This document shows, one piece after another, positions 54,913 through 64,000 of a DNA stretch of 64,000 bases. How positions within the stretch are numbered: position 1 is the stretch's first letter; each line of letters begins with the position of its first letter. A model generated the notes under the pieces. It had not been told where the DNA came from, ran no database searches, and worked only from the letters and a program-made list of their open reading frames with translations. The translations under genes were made by a program, and so were the position numbers. The DNA is taken from the NCBI GenBank assembly GCA_029448655.1, contig JACCLO010000009.1, positions 2,294,001 through 2,358,000 on the forward strand, in the 5' to 3' direction. The stretch is from Wolfiporia cocos. Its lineage: Eukaryota > Basidiomycota > Agaricomycetes > Polyporales > Phaeolaceae.

Positions 54913-56757
54913 TCTGTAGGATGTGATGGGTATAATGGTCGTTCGTTGTAAGTCCGTCCATCTCTTGCGAAGTTAAATAGTGTCCACAAGTCCACTCGTG
55001 ACTGTTGCTCCTGTCCAACAGCTGGATCCGAGCAAGAGGTCGGTGTGACTAACGCCTATTGACATATGAAGTATATCGCGGAAGCGGTTAGCGCCTAAGC
55101 AGGTTAACAGCGCTCGCTTAAGCAAGTTAGCAAGTTGCAATGTGACTTGGTACCACATGCATATGTTCTGAGATGAATGGAAGTATTATGAATAGTAGCA
55201 TTCACTCCGCAAGCCGGAAAACTGACAGTCAAGCCCTTACAATAATCAAGTCACAGCGGATGATGAACCCGTGCCGATCTACAGGACCTCTTCGCGATCG
55301 GTGAGTAGTAATCAAATGTTACTGTTCAGCGCAGCGCCCGCGTCCGGACCTGTAATCGATGTACTGTACACTTGAGCCTGATTCATTCCGCCTACCGGCT
55401 TCAATTGCAGGCGAGCTGCTTACCTATGTGGCGTTTGATTCACGTTCACGCAACGTCTCGGTGCCGCATTGTTGTCCGTCGTCTACGCGAAGTATCGGAT
55501 GGAACAATCTACTGATTGATTATCGAGGGTGACTTTGACAACATCTGAATGAAATTCCTTGCTACACGCTGTACGTATGTTCGTCACGGTTGAAGAGCGT
55601 CAGGACCGCTACTGTCTTCCAATGGACTGGTGCTGTGCCCTTACTGCAGTGCCGCTTCCGAAGACTATCTGACCCAGGTAAGCATTCATATGTCTCAGAG
55701 CCTGAACACTCCGAATTCAGGAAACCAAAAACGAAGAAGAGTCATGTGCAGGCACCCATGTTTATATCTGGTACATGTCTAGCTGTACGAATGGAGTATG
55801 GCATATTTCCGACAGTTAGTAGTAATGTGGAGTACTTCCAGCATTTCGATGTGTAGGTCTGCCGACCTAACGGATTTGTGAATATGACCTCGAGGCCGGA
55901 AAAACACAGGTACTTTAATTTAAAAGACGGGTGCAATGTTCACTTCGTGCTGGCTCATGGATTTTCCGCAGGATTGATTTGACCAACTGTTTAAAAGTGC
56001 AACCTTGGCTCGCGAGGTTAGCTATGTTGTAAGGTAGTGCATGTCACGCCGGTTTGGGGCGCGGTTGACGGTGTTTGGCGCGATCGGTGCTGTGATCTGT
56101 GCGCAAGAGGCAAATCAGTATTGGTATTTAGGCGGGAAGAGGAAATGCACGCACCTCAGCCGATTGTGCTGGAGCTTGTTTATTACGAACTGACGTGTGC
56201 GCGAGAGCAACAACACGAAACGTGTACCAGGAACGTCAACAGGCATATGCATATTTCCAGATTATTTAGGCACGATTAAACTGTTTGTTGCGATTCTCGA
56301 GCAGCTTGGGGCGTACCAGGACTTACACGCAGAGCCTGACTTGTCAAAATGAATGAGATATCCATATTTACTAGTCGCTAGGAAGCCCCACGTACCAGAC
56401 ATGGCATGCTATCGTTTGCGATGATGCGTGTAGGTGGCACTGCTGGTATGTGTCAATGGTGACTTATTTCAAGATCGTTTGATACCAGCAAAGACCTCTT
56501 ATTTGTTTGTCCGAGAAAATGGTAAAGTTATACCAGTTCATAAATACGTTTTGCACAATTGAACATTGGACTTCCCGTGCCACGATATCGCTCCAAAACG
56601 CAATATCGAAGCTGGTTATTAATCATTCATGCCCTCAACATCCCATGTATACCGGTTATCTATTCGTAGGATGGAACAGCTATGAGCACTACAGAATATG
56701 TGACAGTCTAGACCCACATTTGAGCTGCTCAGTGATCATATACTTGCCTGGTTTGAG
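54913..56757. other. 1.8-kb intergenic region without recognised gene
   Basis: Short frames only. It includes the AtuA promoter on the left and the 3' flank of the MFS transporter on the right. Confidence 0.4.
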
Positions 56758-59210
56758 TCACAAGAGGTCGCTGCTTTTCCGGTCTCCTGAGGTGGCGATT
56801 TCGCCGCCACGATCTCCTACAACACCATCCCACCCATTCTCAGAAAGGTATTTCAAGAACTCTTCGTCTTCGCATGCGAGGTCGAGACCTCTCTTGTCGG
56901 GAACAAAGAAGTAGGTCACAAGCATTCCCAGGATACCGAATATTGCGGCGACGATGAATGTCCACCTACGAAGCGCAAGTTAGAGGGATACAGATTGAGG
57001 GCTGTGTTTTCGGCACTTTTTACCCAGGCTATCTTGGATAGGTGTAAAAACCTGAGTCCCGATGGCTGCCCCGGTTTTACCCAGAGCAGCAGAGAGACCA
57101 AAACAGGTTCCTCTGAGTATCAACAGCGTTAGAGGGTTTAAATGCAGGACTAAATTTGTAGTTATACTCCACCTGATGGAAGTTGGATAGGATCTGACAT
57201 CATTGACAATCAGGTTTCATAGTCCCTAAGAGATAGATTGCAGCTGACTCAGCGCTAACCACGAGAGTCATATTTCCAGGTCCCTCAAGGAAGCACCATC
57301 ACTGTCAGTAACGATTGGTCACACAACTGATAAAAGTGCAACTCACAAGGTTTCCCATGCTAGCCATTAATCCGTAGCTGCAGAGGACCATGAGGACTTC
57401 AATCAATCGGGGAATCGATTATACTTACAAAATCACAAACAACGGCATAATCTTTACAAGTCGCTCATACGCCAACCCAATGATAAGGCCTGTAAGGAAA
57501 CAGTCAGCAATGCAACTTATATGGATGAGTAGCCTGAGAGACCAAATATTACGTAGCCGCTGAATCCCAGGATCATCTATGTAGCTATGATTAGGCTTTT
57601 ATGACATTGCATGAGTACTTGGAAACTTGCTGTGTTACGCCGGCCTAAGTAATTGCAGAGTAGAATTCCAATGAATACCCCTACACAGTATGTACTATGT
57701 CAGAGGTCAGTTGAGCAGCGAAAGTGTTTGAGGCTACCTGGAAGCGCAATTATACCAAGTAACAGCTGCCATTCGGCGACCGACCTTAGATCTCTGTTGG
57801 CGGTAACAGAGGATATAATAGTCGCAGAGAAGATAGCGTTCGGATAATAGATCTGTTGCATGCTCTGAGCTGACGCATGTGCTTCATATTAGCATGTTTG
57901 CCTCACAAAGTCGAATATCATCCTGCGCGGAGAGTCCGAAGTGAGAACACAATCTTTCCTAGCGCAAAATCAACAGTAAACTCACCAAGCCCCGCATGTT
58001 CCAAGCAGTGCTCGCCAGTATTTTCTTATGGCCAACGTGTAGGGAACCCGACCTATAAAGTCATATTATGGGGGTGTTTACCCTGAATTTCAAAAATCGT
58101 ACGTTTTATAGCACTGTCGCTATATCTGGTGACACCTGTTAGCGGTAACCGCGGGTAAAATGCTTGAAGATGAGTGTGTCTCACAGCTTCGAGCTCAACA
58201 TCCGCATGCGAAAGGCGAAGACGGCCAATGGGAAAACCATTCCAACCCCGAAGCAGACACTCCACACAGATCCGAGCCGTCCTTGTCCAAGAGCGGACAA
58301 AACAATGAGGAAAACAGATGCGGTCAACGGTCCACCAATCTAGGAAAGGTTCGCAACAGTCGGGCAGGAGAATAGTCACGTACTCACCACCAGTGGGAAA
58401 TCTGTAACCAAAATGTACACTAGAGAAGGAAGACGTATACAAGATTCAGTTGAATGACTGACTAGCTGAATAACTGACAAGTATACCAGCGCACCTGAGG
58501 CTCTATTTTCTGCTGATCTTTCATGTATGGCCTCAATGGCGCTTACTGAAGACGCCGGATACTCGCCACCGGTACCCTTCGGGTCAGGATGGATGAGTAT
58601 ATGGCACTGCACTGTGACACAATTGATAACGTAACGTACAACACCAGTAATTCCCCTCCCAATGGTCATGAGCCAAAACAGAGTATAAGGGTCTTCGTGC
58701 GCGCCGTATGCTGCGGTGCAGAGTGTCGCGCCGACAACGATCAGCAGTGTTGTTAATACCAAACCGGCTTTCCGGCCTATCCTATCGCATATCAGGCCGA
58801 GCAAAACCTGCCCGATAATCTCGCCTAGCATTCAACTGTATCACATCATTGATCTCGCATGCGATCAATTTTCTCACCGACAAGCAACGCGTTTGACACG
58901 CGCGTGGACACGGAAGTCGTGTATTCCGAAGGGTATAACCTCTTGAAGACGACCTGTACTCTCATGATTATTGGTTATAGGCAGAGTTGCCATGATACGT
59001 ACATTGGTCATTGTCATCAGATTGTTGTGATCTATACGCAGACGATATTTTCTCCATCAGAACTCATATCACCCGGAACACAAGTAAATGAATCCTACAG
59101 CCGTCAGACAATAGCCCAAAGGCTGCTGCAAAGATTGCCATGTATATAGTTGTTGCAGCCATACCATCAGTTGTGGCGCGCGTCTCCCGTTTTACAGAGA
59201 ATGGGAACAT
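56758..59210 (-). CDS. MFS transporter, GIT1-type (glycerophosphodiester/phosphate permease family)
   Basis: A twelve-span major-facilitator protein in many small exons. The N-terminal exon has AAAFGLLSDG. Next come RLYPSEYTTSVSTRVSNALL and GEIIGQVLLGLICDRIGRKA, with the MFS loop 2-3 motif. GGEYPASSVSA (near 58560) is the GIT1/PHO84-group signature. The second half has NAIFSATIISSVTANRDLRS, EWQLLLGIIALPG, GKTGAAIGTQVFTPIQDSLG, then WTFIVAAIFGILGMLVTYFFVPDKRG. The tail DEEFLKYLSENGWDG ends at TGA 56758. Members import glycerophosphoinositol, glycerophosphocholine or phosphate across the plasma membrane; which one is not readable here. The start at 59210 is a choice: frames upstream to 59348 are open but look non-coding. 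Not all splice junctions were resolved, but each expected segment is present. Confidence 0.75.
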
Positions 59211-60891
59211 CTGCTGCTGGTAGCCAATGAAATATACCTTAGATGCAATGAAACAGCCTTGTTCATATGCTGGCGGAAGATGCAGCAGCCACGGAGAGGA
59301 TTTGACAGGCGGAGGTATCGCATAGAGTTGCTGAGTACTTAAGCCCACTGGCTGAGCTGAAGCTCAGCTTTGGTTGACATTATAATAACCAGAGCGATGA
59401 TCAGGAACCTCAGCCGATATTACTCAACAAAATGTAGAATGCCATGAAGGTACACGAACGTGCGCGATGGTTACGTCCACCGCTGGTAATAACTAACGCG
59501 CTTAACAATACTTAGTTGAGAGATTGAAGCATAGTAACTGTGAATCCATGAGCGGCACAGACGTTCCAATTCATAGTCTTGGCATTGCTCGTCTTTGTTC
59601 CTCCAGCCGCAACGAGACGTTCGGATGACGAACACGCAGAGGATTTCTGAAGATATATCGTCAACGTCAAGCATGAGAAAATACGGAGTATCCGAAGTCG
59701 CGGACAGACAGCTTCCCTGTCCCCGGTCGTTGTTATATCAAGCACGCAAATGGTAAATGCGCGCCTGGGCCAGTGTGACAGCTAACTCCCACACGACTGT
59801 TCTAGGCAATGCATGTCCTGGCAGGACGTCTATCTGCCCACCACGTATATGGAACACCGCGTACAGGTCACAACATTCCGCAGGTGGCGAAACGGCAAAT
59901 GTAACCGTTCATATTGAGCGGTACAATGGGGCCATAATCAACCTGCCCATTTGCCATCTGCTGCAAAGATAGGGTAGGAGACCATCGAGATGACAGCCAT
60001 GCTACTGTAGTGCACATTAGAGGCGTCATCCCGCATTTGAGAGTACTCCACGGACAATCTGACATTGCACAGTCCATCTCTCTCCGGCAAGTGACTACCG
60101 CCGATGCAGGCGTATCTTGTGAACGTGTAGTTGGTGAGGCGGAAGGCTCTGGAACATCAAATATTCTGATTGACAACCCGAGGTGCGACAGACACAATAG
60201 TACCTATGTCCAGAGGCGCGAGAAAGCCCTAGGATCTAAGCACGACTTGTCAGAGGGGGCAGCCTGTCGGAAGGGCAGTGCACCGTTTTGCAGCGCGTTT
60301 GGGATTACAAAGTGCAACACTCCGATCTCGATGAGAATTGATTTGCCGAGTGGATATCGGCAATTACACGCGCGCGTCAGAATCCCGGCGGGTGCGGAGG
60401 CGTTTCATGGCCCAGGCATTTTCACCGCCCCGCTCCAGTTGATCAGAGATAACCTAGGCCTGTCGCAGCCACGAAGGCTCCGAAAGATCAATAGATCACG
60501 AATTGAGCGCCCATTTGGTCGGTGGTCACGTGCTGATCGTGATCCATTCTGGCGAGTCATTGCTTCCTTGCTCTGCGTCTCGACGGCAATGGAGAATTAT
60601 CCCCGCACTTGCTGTGACTCACGGCTGTCTGTACAGAAAACGTGCGGCGGATCTGACGTATAGCTGCAGGTCGCGGCCAGCCGATCTCGTCCTGAGAAGC
60701 CAACAGTGCTATTGATCTGAACAAAGTGCCGAATCGCCTCGGGTTGCAAATCCCTGGGGCCTCGGCAGCTACCTGCTGTAATACAGTAACTAATGGAGCA
60801 TTCATCTTGTGAGTCTTTCCCATGCTACATTGCTATATAACCAGGATCACACTTCGCCACAGCATGCTCAGCCACTCCTCCGGTCCCCGTC
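59211..60891. other. 1.7-kb intergenic region, no recognised gene
   Basis: Overlapping open frames occur on both strands (plus 60010-60663; minus 59868-60197 and 60557-60823). I recognise none of them and see no convincing splice structure. The right end contains the aspartokinase promoter. Confidence 0.4.
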
Positions 60892-63059
60892 ATGTCTGAT
60901 ACATCCTGTTCCTCGTTTGCATCAGCATCGTTGTCCCCCTCCGCCTCTGTTGCGTCCATGAGCCCGCCACGCACACCCCCGAACCTGCACCAAAACACCA
61001 TCGACCCTGAAGCCAAATGGCTCGTCCAGAAGTTCGGCGGGACGAGCGTAGGCAAGTTTGCTGTGAAGATTGCAGATGATATTGTTTCGTACGTGTTGAA
61101 AGCGTCTCCTCCTTCTGTGCCGCGCTCACCCTTCGTAGGAACTACATTGACCAACATAAAGTCGCGATTGTCTGCTCCGCTCGCTCAGGCTCGACAAAGG
61201 CGTTAGGGACAACAAATCTGCTCCTGCGCGCGGCAAAAGAGGCTCTTCAGCGTAACAATAGCCCGTCGGGCACCCCCGGACACATGACCCCTACTCTCTT
61301 CTCTTCCCTTGCACAAGCGCAGTCGCCCACAGGCTCAGACAGCTCACGGGCGCAGGGTGCATCGTCGCCACGCGAATCATACACTCCCGGGGGATTTACT
61401 CCGGGAGGATACGTGAACCTCTCCCTCACCTCCGGTCGCTCGCCATCTTTCAGCAGTACTGTGGATGTTCTCCGTTCCGAACATCTTAGCGCTGCACGAG
61501 CGTCAGTACGAGATCCAGACCTCCTACGGGAGCTTGAGCTGGAAATCGAGCAGGATTGCGACGGGCTGCGCTCATTTCTCCTTGCTACGCAAGTAAGTTT
61601 GTGTGGTAGAACGGGAAACCATCCATGGACAACTGACATGGCATTGCAGGTCATTGACGAGATTTCCCCGCGCTCAAGAGACAACATCATTGGTTTCGGC
61701 GAGCGGCTCGCGTGCAAAGTCATGACAGCGATCCTCCGTGATCGGGTCAGTCAACCGCACCAGCGTTTGTCGCATTACTAACGTCGATTGCTTCACGTAT
61801 AACAGGGGATTGACGCCGAGTATGTCAGCCTCGAGAACATCGTCCCCGTCACGGAGGAAGAGCTCTCGGACACGGAGACCTTGGGTCAGGAGTTCTACGA
61901 CCGCGTCGCCTCTGCTGTCGCCGAACGCATCCAGCAGTGCGCCCCGCGCGTGCCTGTCGTCACCGGTACGTTCCCTCATCGTATCCTGTACCCGGCGCCG
62001 ACGATTTGCCGTTCTGCAAGGGTTCTTCGGGCCTGTACCTGGCTCGCTACTCCGCCAGGTCGGCCGTGGGTACACCGATCTGCTCGCGGCGCTGCTCGCG
62101 GCGGGCCTCGGCGCGTCGGAGCTGCAGATCTGGAAGGAGGTCGATGGCATATTCACCGCGGATCCACGAAAGGTGCCGACGGCGCGCCTCATACCTGTCA
62201 TCTCGCCGGAGGAGGCGGCGGAGCTGACCTACTACGGGAGCGAGGTCGTGCATCCGTTCACGATGGAGCAGGTGAGTATCCGTCGCTTGAATGAGAGAGT
62301 GGCTGTAAACTGTCATCAGGTCATCCGGAGAAAAATCCCAATCCGTATAAAGAACGTGGAGAATCCGCAGGACGGCGGCACCGTCATCCACCCCGACCCG
62401 GATGTCGACGTCGACGTCGCGCCTTTCGGGGAGGACACCATCGTCCCTGGCAATTCGACAGTCTACAAGCCGGCGGCGCAGAAGCAGGAGCGCATGCTCC
62501 CGACGGCGGTGACGATCAAGGAGCGGATCATCGTGCTGAGCGTGAGCTCGAACCGCAAGAGCGTTTCGCACGGGTTCCTCGCTGGCGTGTTCGGCACGCT
62601 CGACCGGTACGGCGTTGTTGTCGACCTTATCAGCACGAGCGAGGTGTACGTTAGCATGGCCATCGAGGATAGCTTAGACAAGAGGATATTGGATCGTGTC
62701 GTTCGGGAACTTCAAAAAAACGGGACGGTAAGTGTCAGCCATCTGATAAAAGCCTTCGGAGATTTGATTGTTGGGGATGACAGGTCACCGTCAGCAAAAA
62801 CATGGCCATTCTCTCCCTCGTGGGCAAAAGGATGCGGAACATGGTCGGCGTCGCCGGTCTCATGTTCACTACCCTCGGGCAGGGTAACGTAAACATTGAG
62901 ATGATCAGTCAGGGGGCAAATGAGATCAACATCTCTTGCGTCATTGACGCGCGCGATGCGGTCAAAGCACTCAATCTGATTCATCAAAGCTGCTTGCAGA
63001 TCAAGCCAGAAGGAGCCAGAGGCAGAGGTATACTTGTGCTCACTGCAGGCGTGGTATAA
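60892..63059 (+). CDS. HOM3: Aspartokinase
   Basis: First enzyme of the threonine/methionine branch: L-aspartate + ATP to 4-phospho-aspartate, cytosolic. Exons 60892-61088, 61139-61592, 61650-61745, 61806-61965, 62021-62271, 62320-62727 and 62784-63059 join in frame into 613 residues. A Ser/Pro-rich leader precedes WLVQKFGGTSVGK, the aspartokinase signature. A variable insert (TPGGFTPGGYVNLSLTSG) is typical of fungal forms. IIGFGERLACK, then GRGYTDLLAALLAAGL and WKEVDGIFTADPRKVP complete the catalytic domain. Two ACT domains follow, with LSVSSNRKSVSHGFLAGVF and NMVGVAGLMFTTLGQGNVNI, which in yeast give threonine feedback inhibition. All signature residues are present. The ATG at 60892 is the first in frame. 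Confidence 0.93.
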
Positions 63060-64000
63060 GTGAACTAATCCTTGATGTTGCAGTAGGTCCGTGGTTGTTC
63101 TGAGGTTGGAACGGCACTGTAGATGTTGCGTAATCTTCTCAAAAGCCGGTCTGTGGAGAAAGAACCACTATCGTATAGAATCTACGAAGTATCTCGTAAC
63201 TGATTGAATGTGGGAGTGGGAACGTATTTCTCCACCGCATTCCCGGCTCGCGATACGATGGGTCGGGCAATTGGCGAGCATTTCTACCCCAACAAGTGCT
63301 CTTACGTGACAGCATCCCGACTTGACAGCCGCGGGATTGCAGCAGAGTGAATGTCACAGGCTTTCCATCATTCTCTACCCTGCTTGCCTCGTGTCTGCAC
63401 ATGTTTCCGACCCGTGGGTTGTCCGAAGGGAGAATGCTGGACGCCTATCTATGCGTGTATCGCCTCAACTCAACTAGTGGAAGACATCATTGATTATCCC
63501 ATATCTCCCGTTTATCATCGATTCGATTCTTTCGCATCATGGGCAATTCACCTGATGGGTTAACGTGTCGTCGTGACAACGCGACCGATCTTCCTAACGG
63601 TTGTGCGAATGCGCGATCGCCAACATTGTCATTACGCTTAGCAAGCGATACAACAATACATACCGAATGTTCCTCTATAGTATTTAAGCTGCATTTCGAA
63701 GCATAGGGTCCATTATGTTCCCTTGATTTTCAGCAATTCATAGTGCTTCCATCAGCTGTAGCTATGTAGCCCAAGACAAAGATGGCACGGAAGGCGGCAA
63801 AGGACTCCATCGGCAATTTAGTATGCTATCTGCGCGCGCAAAGGTGTCTTGGCTAGAGGCAATGCTGGCTTCTAGCGGGTCTCCCGAGACCTTCGTGGAG
63901 ACGCCACAATGGAGGGCTGGCTTGTCCGGTCAGGAAACGCTCGGCAACGTGGTTGGCGCATCTTTTGTCTCCCGAGTCACATATTGTCGCGCCTCGCCGA
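63060..64000. other. 3' flank of aspartokinase; nothing recognised
   Basis: About 0.9 kb with short frames only. A frame running off the right edge cannot be judged. Confidence 0.4.

Noticed and set aside
60010..60663. Plus-strand 217-codon frame upstream of aspartokinase
   Set aside because: No recognised motif, overlapping open frames on the other strand and no splice support. It may be real, but nothing in it can be supported.

Overview
The window looks like nuclear DNA of a basidiomycete fungus, most likely an Agaricomycete (mushroom or wood-decay group). Genes are broken by many short introns of about 45-60 bases with GT..AG ends. Several products (TOK1-type potassium channel, Crinkler-kinase, ricin-B lectins, AtuA/DUF4387 fusion, MRS2) read like their basidiomycete relatives, and transposon debris is frequent. 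Exon boundaries were worked out by eye from reading frame, splice consensus and remembered family motifs; no search was run.

Layout. 0-1.6 kb: a 1.27-kb inverted-repeat transposon inserted in a dispersed repeat, with an integrase-like relic and a tRNA-like pol III promoter inside. 1.85-3.9 kb: cytochrome P450. 4.39-5.0 kb: a hAT-type MITE. 6.0-9.4 kb: TOK1 potassium channel (-). 9.63-10.24 kb: a Mutator-like MITE directly upstream of ura5 (10.36-11.1 kb). 11.9-12.7 kb: first member (-) of a four-gene ricin-B-lectin-like family; three more (+) lie at 20.4-25.1 kb. 13.0-13.4 kb: a long inverted repeat. 14.1-16.7 kb: a Crinkler-type protein with a C-terminal kinase (-). 16.8-18.3 kb: two dead genes (LCCL-type membrane protein, serine carboxypeptidase). 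18.65-20.07 kb: hydroxyacid dehydrogenase (GRHPR type).

25.1-27.05 kb: AGAATC-rich hairpins and an intron-containing tRNA-Val. 27.2-30.6 kb: a PNK-like P-loop kinase with an RGG tail, then a membrane protein and a TPR protein transcribed divergently from an 81-base spacer. 31.2-32.7 kb: a single-pass membrane protein. 33.1-35.2 kb: MRS2 magnesium channel. 36-36.8 kb: a small conserved protein. 38.3-40.07 kb: a 1.76-kb candidate ORF1-only retroelement, flanked by 15-base direct repeats and lying 87 bases upstream of the proteasome ATPase gene RPT6 (40.2-41.7 kb).

42.8-52.4 kb: two tandem zinc-finger/Upf1-like helicases (MOV10/SDE3 class), separated by 2.6 kb of repeats and lectin-gene debris. 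52.6-54.9 kb: AtuA/DUF4387 fusion (-). 56.8-59.2 kb: GIT1-type MFS transporter (-). 60.9-63.06 kb: aspartokinase (HOM3).

Housekeeping genes (ura5, RPT6, HOM3, MRS2, GRHPR) are interleaved with young, fast-evolving families (lectins, Crinkler, P450, tandem helicases) and transposons. There is no single operon-like pathway; the accessory material sits mainly at 0-5, 9.6-18.5, 20-27 and 46-48 kb.
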